In this document: one piece after another, positions 1-12,600 of the stretch
Layout: each line of letters opens with the position of its first letter
How positions within the stretch are numbered: position 1 is the stretch's first letter
Assembly: GCF_963576615.1 (NCBI RefSeq)
Contig: NC_088711.1
Span: forward strand, 40,854,621-40,918,620
DNA from: Watersipora subatra
Taxonomy: Eukaryota > Bryozoa > Gymnolaemata > Cheilostomatida > Watersiporidae
DNA: 64,000 nt
Direction: 5' to 3'
Notes under the pieces: model-generated
The model's input: the letters and a program-made list of their open reading frames with translations, nothing else
Told to the model about the DNA's origin: nothing
The model's database searches: none
Program-made: the position numbers and the translations under genes

Positions 1-377
1 TACGCATGAATAGCCAAGTGGCCTTGACCTAAAAGCAAATGTCCTTCAACAAGTTTTGTTCTGAGGGATACGTCACAAATCGTCAAAAGATCTACAGCAT
101 AACTCTGAATTGTTGAAAAGGAAAGAGTGTGAATTCGTCAGCCGCGTGCAACTCGGAGCTCATTCGAAGCATGGAAACACAGTGACACACTGAGCATGGA
201 GTGTATTTTTGTCTTTCACAACCAACCATGTCTAGGGATGCTACAAAATACTCAATGTTGATGTTTTTCATCCAGTAGTCACTATTTCATGTACACTGAT
301 GGCATTTCCATTGTACAGTTAGCTGGAGATTTTGCAAGTATTGAAAAGAAAGAATTTAATGCTGCATATATATTGAG

Positions 378-383
378 TTTATT
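378..383 (-). terminator. Candidate polyadenylation signal of the bromodomain gene
   Basis: An AATAAA hexamer on the minus strand lies about 240 bases past the stop codon at 625-627. It is the first canonical hexamer downstream. The assignment rests on position only. Confidence 0.45.
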
Positions 384-624
384 ATTTTTTCTGAACTGCC
401 TTCATGTTCTAAAGGTCTAGAAACCATGCAAGAAAGATGCAACAGCTAGTAAGTTCATGAGTGTTTACAAATTACGATGTAAACTACAGACAAAACTATT
501 TGGTATATAACAACTACCAGTTATATATCGGAAGCAAGAAAGGAAGAGTTCTGGGTATAACAAGCGTGTTATCTATATGTTAATATGACAGGAAACCAAC
601 TTGGCTGCTGCTGTAATTATATCA

Positions 625-3600
625 TCACTTGGCTGCAGCACTGGGCGACTCATCGAGTGGAATGGTGTGACACAAAGCATCAGAATGTAGAATATCCTCG
701 GTGGCTGACTCATCCCTACCTGACACCAGGTCATCTACAACTTGAGCATCAGTCTTCTCGGGAGCAGGGAGCAAACCAACTCCGATAGCCTTCCTCAAGT
801 TTCCCTCATCCATCACATCTCCAGGCGCGGCAAGTTTGGTAAGTGATAAAAGTTGATTACTTACTTTGTCGACAGTTTTTTCCTCTTCGTCTGTGATTTG
901 TTGAGCTTTGTCGTTGCTCGGCACGAGTGAGAGTCGATCACTCTGAAGTTTATTTAGTTCTGTTAAATGCTCGGCAGCATTATCAAGGTTCCGCTGTGCC
1001 TGGTCGTTCACTTTAAAATGCTCCAAGAATGATGTATCGATGCCGAGGTCTGCGATAGTTTTTAGAGATTCAAAGTCAATGGCTTCATTTGCTTGATTGG
1101 TGGTAGAAGCTGATTCTACTGCATCTGTGGTAGAGGCAGAGAGAGAAGTGGGACCATCCTTTGATGTCTCATTTCCATCTGTCTCTTTGTTGGTTTTTTC
1201 ACGGTATTGCTCTAATAGCTTCTGAGCCTGTCATGAGAGGTCAAGATGTATCATAACAGCAAGCCAAGGTGTATCATAACAGCGAGTCAATGTGTATCAT
1301 AACAGCGAATCAAGGTGTATTATAACAGCGAGTCAAGGTGTATTATAACAGCGAGTCAAGGTGTATCATAACAGCGAGTCAAGGTGTATCATAACTTGTC
1401 AAGACGTATCATAACAGCGAGTCAAGGTGTATCATGACAGTGAGTCAAGGTGTATCATGACAGTGAGTCAAGGTGTATCATAACAGCGAGTCAAGGTGTA
1501 TCATGACAGTGAGTCAAGGTGTATCATAACAGCGAGTCAAGGTGTATCATAACAGCGAGTCAAGGTGTATCATAACAGCGAGTCAAGGTGTATCATAACA
1601 GCAAATTAAGATGTATCATAACAAATTTATACATATAATAAGAAAGTTTGTGATTCCATTTACATATGCATATTTATTTATCACTGTCTGCCTTCAGCAC
1701 AAGCGCTTTGCAAGTCACTGAAAATGTTTCCAGTGCCTATACAATTTGGTCTATTGCCTAGATAACATTAGGGCAAATCTGCAACAAAAATCGTCTCATC
1801 TTTGCCGTCTTTCCAAATTTTTCTGCCCATTTCATTCCACTAAAAATTCAGCCAACAATAGCGTAAGCTATATTCTGCACGATCCTGAACATCATTATTT
1901 TCCCGCGAGCAATTGACCAAGAGCACAGATATCACGCTATTGGTCGGCAGAAAGGTGATAAAAGCTCTAACTGCCAGAGCGCTGCGACCCTCCTCTCTAG
2001 CATTAGTATGAAACCTATCGTCACTTGATTGATATCAAAACTTGACAAATTCGTCATTGTGAAAAAAAAATTTTGTCGCGAGGTTTTGTTAAAGATGCAT
2101 CCTATTCTGAACTAGACATATTACGTGTTCCAATGCTTCAATTTCAGCTCTTTAAAGTTTTCTCTTTTATAGCATCCTTTGATGCATGGAAATCGGCAAA
2201 ATCTATGAATGCTTGTCCATTTGATGTAAGATTCACCTATAGCGTTTATGAAGGCTCCTTTGCTAAATGAAAACAGTTATCTTTGAAAATCTTAATTGAA
2301 TTCAGAGATATCAGAGGTTTGAATTCATATCAGTTTGCAGTGAAAAAAACAAGTTATTAATTTTAATTCTAAAACCAAAACTCTAATAAACTTCCAAATA
2401 TGAATGAAATCGAGGGAGAAATTTTAGTCATAGCAAACCAACAGGCACAAAATGGATAAACAGGAATTAAAATAATGATATTTTATTAGCGCATGAAAGT
2501 ACTTTTGCTACGGACAATAATCAACTGGAATTTATATAATTTGCTCTGCTACAACCTTCTTAACTATATAGATCCCGCACTGCAAGTATGGCTGCAAAGG
2601 AATGATGACTCCTTTGGGGAATATCTTTGTAGCACAGAAGGAGGAGTATATAAACTGACACAGTGCAATGTTGGGAGTAACTAGGTTTCAAACAGCTCAA
2701 CAGGGTAACTAACAAGTTGCCAGCATCAACACTGAACCCTGTTGACAACGTCAACCTTGAATCCTGTTGACAGCATCAACCTTGAATCCTGTTGACAGCA
2801 TCAACCTTGAACCATGGCAACCAAATCAACCTTGAACCCGGATGACCTTGAACCCTGTTGACAGCTAACAGATAAGCAAAGGAACTACCTCTGTGTGTTT
2901 GTTGCCTGTCCAGATGTTGGCCAAGTCATCAATTTGCTTAACAAGTGCTGGACTGCTGTCAGCCACAAAGGCTCTCAAGCTCTGTATGTAGTCGAGTCCA
3001 TTCTGGGAGCCGTAGAAGGAAAGAACAAGGTCGGACTCCTTCTTGCTGAGAGTAGAAAAGCTTGAGTCGTAGGTAGGTGCTCCGGTGGCGTAGGAACCAT
3101 AGTTAAGGTAGTGGATAGGCTTTGCGTCTGTGAAGTCATCCTCGACCATCAAACTGTCCATGTATGGCAAACCTGGTAACAGAATGAGTAGATGAGAGCT
3201 TGAAAAGAGTGGACAGTTGGCCAGGAGAACAAATAAACAAACAGATAAGTGAACCAGGCAGGCAATAGAGTTAATGGACATCTAACCTGTGGGACGAGTG
3301 AAGGAACGGGTAACATACAGTAGGAGGACATGATGACAAGATTAAGATTGTTGTTATATGTAAGACTTATTTGTAATTTTATAGTTCACAATTAATATTT
3401 TAGCATTTAGGAGTTGCCTCCTCCCTTAATTACTGATATTCAGTTTTGACCTCCTTTTGATACATCTGTTTGCTAGTGTCGCTTGTACTCTTGTTAGCCA
3501 ATCATATGTTAGTGACTCATCACATGTTATAGTGATACCATCTACTATATAAACGGCAATCGTTGTCTGTCTGTCTATCTGTCTATCTATCTGTCTATCT

Positions 3601-6600
3601 GTCTGTCCGCCTTATAGAGCGGTCTTTTCTTTTATCGTCGTACGAATTTCGGTTGTACGAAGCGAACTGAATTAATATGTGTAGTAATGGTAAATAAATT
3701 ATAGAGCGGTCTTTCTTTTTCCATTCGGTCGAACGAAGCCAACCGAATTAATATGAGTACTAATTATCGTAATTTCGTAATATCGTAATTTCGTAATATG
3801 GACTATTAGCCGCTACTTTTCTCTGACGATTTGAGCCAAGCGGCTTATATAAAGGTGTGGCGATTCTGTTGTTTTTCTTTCACCGCTCGAGCGCATTAAC
3901 CGAAATCCCCTGTTAGCACGCTTTTTAAACGGCAAATTTTCTGCCGTGTTAAAAAGCACCTTTCCTGAGTTCTGTGGCCTATACAAAGGTGTCTATACAG
4001 CTATACAAATGTACTATTCATTAAATAAAATAAATTAATGAGTAGTTATTTACATGCAATTAATATTTACTGCCAACGTGTACCGAGAAGGTCACGTAAA
4101 CGTTTGTTTCTTGGAGCCACTGGAAAAACGCATTTCTCACCTACTAAATTTCCACATCAAAAAGGTAAGTGTTTCTTATACGATGTTGTATTGTCTATGA
4201 ATTGCCACAACTCCACTACTTAATAACGTTAGATTTGCCGCTGTTCGTGATAGTGGGTCATGTTCATTTCCTTCAGCAGCCGAGTTACTAATTTTTTTCC
4301 AGCTCTGAGTAGGCCTACTGTAACTTACTATTACAGAACTTTCACGAGTACTCCGAGGGTTGCGATACGCTATTGTGAAAAGAAAGAGAGCAGCTGCTAT
4401 CGACTTACTGTCACCCTGCATCAGCCATGACCAGCTATACGTCGCCTGCTCAAAAGTAGGCACACGCCGAAAACTGTTTCTTCATACGCCCGACAGAAAA
4501 ACCAAAAATGTTGTCTATCCGCATGTGTTGCGTTGAACTAAGGGAGAGAGAGAGGGAGAGAGAAAGGGAGAGAGGGAGAGCGAGGAGGAGAGGGGAAGAG
4601 AGGGAGAGAGAGAGAGGGAGAGAAGGGGAGAGAGAGGGAGAGCGAGGAGGAGAGGGGGGGAGAGAGAGGGGGAAGAGGGAGGGAGAGAAGGGGAGAGAGA
4701 GGGAGAGCGAGGAGGAGAGGGGGGGAGAGAGAGGGGGAAGAGGGAGGGAGAGAGAGAGGGGAGAGAGGGGAGAGACGGAGAGAGGGAGAGAGGGGAAAGA
4801 GGGAGAGAAGGAGAGAGAGAGGGAGAGCGAGGAGGAGAGGGGGGGGAGAGAGAGAGGGAGAGAAAGAGGGAGGGAGAGAGAGAGGGGAGAGAGGGAGAGG
4901 GGAGAGAGGGGAGAGACGGAGAGAGGGAGATGTAACTGCATAGTTGGCGTTGTTTTACAGTATGAAAGACAACTCTCAATAAACCTCTTGCTGTACAAGA
5001 ATCTGATCCCGTTGACGGGTAATGCAGCTAGTAGATATATAAACCTAGATTGGCCAATAATAGCTATCCCCATTGGTTGCCTTGTCAGACTTAAATAGCA
5101 TGGCATTACGTCATTGTATTGTACCTAATGCTTGGCTGCACTGTTGTTTACAATGGAGCTAATGAGGAGAAGGTGACAAAATCACATTTATTTTCACATA
5201 AAAACCTTCTTGGATACATAATCCAGTAAGCCAAAGCAATTATGTGATAATATCTGATAACCACCATAGATTAAAACTATAAAAGTTATGAAATGTTGCA
5301 CACAAATCATGAGCCATCAGGGCTTTATTTGCCACCCCCTCTCCTATCCCCCTTCTCTCTTTCGCCTTCCCTCTTCTCCCAAGAAAAAGTGGGAAGGGGA
5401 AAAGAGAGAAGAGGAAAAGGAGAGGGGGGCAAATAGCCCATCCACCCAAAGAGCCAGACCCTGGATAGGTAAATAGACTAATATCATGCTGAACTAAACA
5501 TGACTAAATATGATGAGTATGCAAGTATGTCTTAAGTCAAAAATGAGACAGAATGATTATTTTACAACTGGCTATGTATCTTGGTCACTAAAGCTGAAGT
5601 GTAATGATTGTATCACTAGCATCGTGGATGTTACCAACTATGATGTCAACTAAGCAACGAATTCCCTAATCACCGTTAAGAATCGTGATGGTTTGACTTT
5701 GTCTTCGCCTGTGGTGATTGAGGTTTGCAACCACAGTGAGAAAGCGATGAGAGCGTTGCTTAGTAGTGCTGGGTTGGTGACAAACTTTCCCAGGCTAGCA
5801 CTAATTGCCACCATGGAGAGGTTGCTGAGGTTCATTATCATGCTATTGTTTAAGTGTAATCTTCATGCTAGTAGCCTAGCTCCTAAAATCCTAAGATCCT
5901 AGTAGCCTAAAACAAGGTGAGTTCATACTATATTTTTACGTCTGCGACAATAATCTTTGGACTATAGGTTTAACAACGTTTTTCGGCAAGAAATAATCAA
6001 CATGCCGGTGGTCTGGGAGTTCATGAAGAAGCCGGTCAAGAAAGGGAAATACCAAGTTATTTGTACAATATGCGAAAGCAAGTTAAGTTACAAAGAAAAG
6101 TCCACCTCAATACTATTGAGGCATTTACAACGAGGGCATCCTGAGGAACTTAAAAGCGTGTCCATGAACCTGCAATCCAGCAAATTTATTTTATTTTTAG
6201 TTTCTTTCACTAATACCAGAAGTTTTAGGGAAGTGGATTTTTGCTTTCCAATATGCTGGGTTATCCATTTCTATATTTGCAAAGTATTTCTTAACTAATC
6301 TCTTCTTTTTGATTATAATAGCAGTTGGAAATAAAATCTGTAATAAAAACGCTAGCCAAATCATGCCATTAATCTATCACCCATTGAATAGCATTGATCC
6401 ACCAATGTCTAGCCATAAATTGTAGATTACATCTATAAACCATGCTACAAAATATAATGATTGGTGTGATAACGAGTTCTTTTATCTTAGGTTATTGATG
6501 TCACAACATTAGGCTGTAATAGAACTATCTCTTAACCTCAAATAAATAAATAAAAATCACCCGCATGCTGACCCAGTCCGACTCGATCTTGGCCCTCATT

Positions 6601-9600
6601 GCTGACCCTGAGTCTGGCCCGACCCTGCATTCCTTAGTCTCATTCCAGCTCTAGCTAAGAAAACCACTGATTCCTTCTCTCTTCTTCCCTTCCCCCTTAT
6701 CAGGAGAAGAGGAAAAGAGAGAAGGGGGATAGGAGAGGGGGTAGCAAATAAAGCCCTGATGGCTCATGATTTGCGTGCAACATTTCATAACTTGTATAGT
6801 TTTAATCTATGGTGGTTATCAGATAATATCACAGAATCGCTTTGGTTCACTGGATTATGGATCCAAGAAGGTTTTTATGTGAAAATAAATGTGATTTCGT
6901 CACCTTCTCCTCATTAGCTCCATTGTTAACAACAGTGCAGTCAAGCATTAGGCATACAATGACGTAACGTCATTCTATTTAAGTCTGACAGGCTTTTTCC
7001 CTATTGGCCAATCTAGGTTTATATATCTACATGTATGAGTGATACTCATTCACCTTGCGTTCTGTTCTCTACCTGGGTGGTCACAATAAAGCTTGCTTGA
7101 CTAAAAAACTAGTTTTCAAACTCAATCAGAGATATGGTGGGAGGGTGATGTGGGTGTAAGGGAGTAGATAGACTAGACAAGGTGAGTGGGGTGAGAAGAC
7201 AAGATCAGATGAGTTGGGTGCAGGGGACCTAAACAGGGGAAAATGACTAGAATGGGATGGATAGCTATGTGACTCCGCTACATAGACTCCACTATAAACA
7301 TGTAGCTAAGAAGAATGTAAAATGGAGGCAGGTCAATACAAACTCATGGTAGATGACTACTTGTAATCGAGCTGATTAGATATCTGTTATCATACGTAAG
7401 CCACAACCATAGACAGTATTAGTCACCTAAACTGACTGCAAGAGAGAGGGGGAAATGAGTAGGATAAGATGGATTGGGTGAGAGTTGGTTAGGATGAGTA
7501 GGATTACTTGTGTGGAATGCTGTGATCTTCAATTTAGATTAAGTAAAAATGATGGAAGTCCACAAACCAGCTATGAATTAGCAATAACAAACTTCTCTCC
7601 CCGTGTCTAAATATCAGTCACAAATAGTTTTGGAACCAGACATCCTTCAGTTGCAAATGTAATTTGTACAGCCAAGTGGCTCTTCATCGTTGGTGATATG
7701 CAAAGGATAGCCTTAGTTCCAACACCACCAAAACAAAGACTGACTAGCAAGATTCAACTTTTAGCCTAGCGACACTATTGGATAAAGTACGAAGTGTGGC
7801 AACCCAAACCCCCCCCCCTCTTACGTGGGGACAAAAAACAAAGCTTACCGGCCTTCAGCTTGCCTACTTTCTCTCCCAGGGTTATGACTCTCTCCGTATC
7901 ACTAATCTTGCCCTTGTTGTCTGGGTTGAGAATGTTGAAGGTCGTAGTTCCATCCTCACTCATCCGCAGAAACCCCATCTTAGAGTGACGCTGTTTCTTA
8001 GCGAGATGTTCCTCAGCTGCTGCCGCTCTCTCCTGAGGCAGCATAAACATTAATATGAAAATATTTGACAAATGTGATGTTTTTTTAATTGGCCATCTTA
8101 TTGGTTGCTACATTTTGAAATGTACAAGAAATCAGTAAAAGGAGAGTAACTGATGGGCCATAGCTAAGTCAGCAGGTCGATTTTCGATAGTCAGCAACCA
8201 ACCACAGCGACCCTGTCTTAAGTCACCCAAAGAGATACTACTGGCCAGATATAGACCTACACAAGAAGCAAATAAATACTAGCATATTGCCATGGGGTAA
8301 CTAAGCAGGGGTGACAACTCTCAACAATTCATATGGGATTCCAATTCAGAGATTATTAATGTGCTGCAAGCCTTGACTATCCAATGCACAAATGTGTTAG
8401 TTAAACATCCATGTACTAATCTTAGTGAGTCATTATCAGAGCGTTAGCGGTGACCTATCAAACAGCAAGAAATTACTAAAATTGCTAGCCTATGTATCTG
8501 AATTATAGATAGCAGCTGTCAAAAATACTCATATCGAGGCCAACAATCATGTTGCAAAAGGAATTGTAACTTTATCAGCCAAAGAAAAATCTGATATTTG
8601 TAATGAAAAAATTTCACTATTATTGAATTATTCCTCTAATTAGAATTTTTTGCATATCATTAAAAGCAAAACAGTTCAATAAAAAAAACGTGTGATAGAG
8701 ATTGTGTGCAGAAAATGTAATATATTGTAAATGTTAGTCCGTATTAGGCAACTGACAGAGCGATTAGTTTTCCCTATGAACATTAACAGGTGTGTCTATG
8801 TCTATGTAAATAAATGAAATGAATCATTTTTGGAATTTAAGCCATTTGATAATGTGGAAGGGAACCAAAGTATGAAAACACAAGGATCATTACTTCGTAA
8901 CGCCAATAGATACGCCTTTCTTTGTATGCAAGTACTGAACACCCTCCATAGACTACTCGCTACCCATTCATATTTTAGAGTTGAAAGACAAAGTACTGTT
9001 CATTTTATAATGACCTAGTTAGAGTCAATTTAATGAATCATGTCATGGTTGGGGCATAATCGACATCCTATAAGTTCACATTATCGCTATTCACTAGAAG
9101 AACATATACATACAGTGAAACTCGGATAACTCAAACTTCAAGGGACCGAGCAAAAGTGTTCGAATTATCAGAGTGTTCAAGTTATCAGAGCACTGTCACA
9201 AGTCCATGTATTTACTTATTTATTAGTAGATACATGAACGTATACAAATTATAATATAAATCAAAAGCACAAATGGCTTGTTTCAAATTAAATGCTTTTA
9301 ATGTAAAGTTTAAAACGTTTTTATCAAAAAGTATAGAGATTTTTCTATCACTTGAGATTGGTTTGTTGTTTGAGGTGATGTTATTGCCAGGACGTTTTTT
9401 AGATTGACATTGGCAAAACTTGATCGTTGCTGAAATGCTCAAAGAAAAGACATCTTTTTCTTTTGAGCGTTTTACCCACGATCAATTTTGCCAATCTTTC
9501 TTGAAGTTTATGGAAAGATTACCTTACTTTACCTGGGATTCGTTAAGAGCAACACTCCGAGGCAGTTCAATTAAAAGTTTTACGAGGTTTTACGGTACAT

Positions 9601-12600
9601 TGTATATCATTCACGCTTTTTGAATGGATACTTATTGAATGTACACACGTATTTTGTGTTTAGGTCAAACGATGAATAGGTTTTTTAGTTTAGACAACGT
9701 ATACGTTTGACTACAACAATTTTTAAGACGTTTTAAACATTCAACATTCCGACGTTAATTCAACACGGAATCAACATCGGAAAACTATTCATCAAGGGCT
9801 AGCCGGGTCACGCACTCAAGGATTTTCGCCACGCAAATACAAAACAAAAACAACATGCTGTTTTTGTTTTGTATGTGCGTGGCGAAAATCCTTGCGCCCG
9901 TGACCCGGCTAACCCGTGCTATTAATTGTATAGCAGTATAAATCAAATTTCACCAAACCTTTAGAAAAGTCGTTGACAAAAATATTTTGCCGATGGAGGT
10001 AATAACGACGCTTATGAATTACGAAAAGTTGAGGTTTACCTCTATGGCTTGGAATAAAGTGATTTTCTAAAGCGATAGCAACCGTTTCGGTAGCCGTTGG
10101 GCAAAAAACAGTTCGTTATAACAGTGTTGAATTCGAGTTATATAGAGCCATTTATCATTGCATGGGAACGGACCAAGCAAATCCAGTCGAATTAACCATG
10201 TGTTCGCTATATCCGAAGGCGAGTTATCCATGTTTCACTGTATATGTAGTTGTTCTCTATTAGAAGGAAACCAAAACCTTGGCTATGGCGATTATGTCCT
10301 TAGCAGGCAAATGATCCGGAACAGGTTCAAAGGTCAAATAGGAGTTGTTATCTCTCTGTTTCTTCTGAGCCCGAGCAGGGGCTATGTAATCACTGGCATC
10401 AACATCGATATGAAGGGACAACTCGGCGTCTGTCAGTGAAGACATTATTGGCTGGTTTTTCCGTAAAGAGAGAAGACGGTCTTTGCTCAGTGTTCTCATA
10501 GCGTATTCTAGTAACTTCTGGGCAGCCTGCATGAATGAGGAAACAACTCCAACATAAAATAATTCAAGATTTACATTCACAAGGTAGTCTTGTATTAAAC
10601 CTTTTAAAAATTTTATGTGTTATTTGCAGCTTTGTCAAACAATGTATACATCTAATTATTTAGCCTAAATATAGGCAAAACGTTAGATTTACACAATGAA
10701 ATCTATATACATAATTCTCAGTTTGTGTTTGTCCTTCGGTATGTCTAGTTATAATAGTTATTAAAACCTTGGAATGAAGAATCCGTGAAGTTCTGAAGAA
10801 CTCAGAACTTCCGATTACCCGGACGATATGCTAAACCATTGCGCTACCCGAGATTGAGGGATTCAATGGGCGATACATGTCGCTATGTGAGTGAAAATAC
10901 GCTACCGCTCTCCGTTACGGGGCAACATCATTCTATGTATTAGTAGATGACTAGCTTACTTGAGTTATCCATTGGCAATGTGCCAGGCTAATAGCAAGTA
11001 GCATTGTTTATAAGCTGAGCTTATAAGTGGGGCATCGCTATCACTGCTTATAAGCTGATTTTTAATACCCGTGCAACGCAGGACATTCCGCTAGTTAATC
11101 TATAAAATCCAATAAAATCTGTTATAAGTTATTTATGGCATGTATGTATAATATTGCATTGGCAATGATAATCACCGACAAAATGATGTTTTTCGGTACA
11201 TGTCAAAAAAAAATTAAAAAAAAAAGAAATCAGGAATTATTGAGAGAGTTGAACAAACGTGTTTTAAAAGTTGGTAATCTAATAGTGATGTGGGCAAAAA
11301 ACCTGCTTAAAAGCTTTGTGATGTCTTTCTGATTGTAGCCACATTTGTTAAGTTCGCAGGTTGAATATCATGGATTGTGTATATTATGGCTTGTATAATC
11401 CCAATACTGTAGATGCTGTAGGGTTAGTCAGGCTAAATTACATAAGCAAAGGACTCAACAGTAGTTGAAGATAAAATGATGGATAACAGGGTTATTATCA
11501 ATCAATTTTATATTTCTTTATCTATTTGGTAGATCGGGATTGTCATTACCGTCACTTTACCGAGTGAAAACAACTCCAACATCATTTGAGACTTCTGGCG
11601 TTGACTCAACAAATTGATTGAATAATCAGACTAAACCTAGAGCAATGAGTAGAAGCTTAATAATTATTATGAATTTCAATTTAAAATTCCATAGTAATAT
11701 TGCTGTGACCCAGATCTTCTTTCCACATTGTTGAATAGTAAACAAAGGTAAGACAACTAGCGAGAGACTTGAAATCCTCAAACCGTGTGACACAAGTGGC
11801 AAGTATTCTAGCTCTGCGCAACAACATAAAATAGTGTCAATTGGAGAGACTTTACAAAAAAAAACATGAAACAACCAATTACAAAAAATTGACATTTCAC
11901 CACAGGACACCATGAAATAGAAATTTATACATAGTCGTTAACTCTTTCGCTACCAACTTAATTTATTGACCAGGACACAATTATATGTTCGGTAAAACTT
12001 ATTTTTTCACAAGACCGCATATATGTTGTCAATCTACATCTAAAAATATATTTTTTCAAAGTTTGTGTATTTGTAGGATTGATTGTCCGGCTATAACAGA
12101 TCTTAAAACTTTGGAATAAAGTTTCCGTACTGAAGAAGAATCGATCTCAGGCCCTGCCATTCACCAGTCTGACACCCTACCCACTAGACTACAGAAATCG
12201 AATTACTAGCTAGCCAATATAAGTCATTATATGAGATTGAGAGACCCGCGTCATATGCTTTGCATACGATGCGGGTCATAGCATAACGTCATGAGAAGCT
12301 GTTCGCTCACATTATTAAACTGGCTAATAGCAAAAACTCTCACTACTTCTCATTGTTTATAAGACAAAACGCTTTTCTCATGATATGTAGTTTGATAGTT
12401 AGAATGGCAAATGTTGTAATATGTTAAATACAAATCAATTTTTTGTCCAAAGACTTTTCTATTACCCGGGCAACGCCGGGTAGCACAGCTAGTCATTCAA
12501 TATACTTTTGAATCAGATGGTCTATAAAAAATAGCAAAATCGTTGTAAAATTTTACATCAGCTGATGCCTGGAAAACTTTTTCATGATATGGCATTGTTG

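Noticed and set aside
4038-4223. Frame with GATGKT resembling a Walker A motif
   Set aside because: The spacing is not GxxxxGK[ST], the frame is short, and nothing helicase-like follows.
4450-5106. Long open frames on both strands (up to 218 codons)
   Set aside because: They are made of Ser/Pro/Leu or Arg/Glu/Gly runs from the GA-rich tract and have no domain or splice support.
7031-7130. LTR-like end (AATAAAGCTTGC followed by TGGTGGGAGGG) after the right inverted arm
   Set aside because: No matching direct repeat, no internal domains and no convincing primer site, so a retroelement is not supported.
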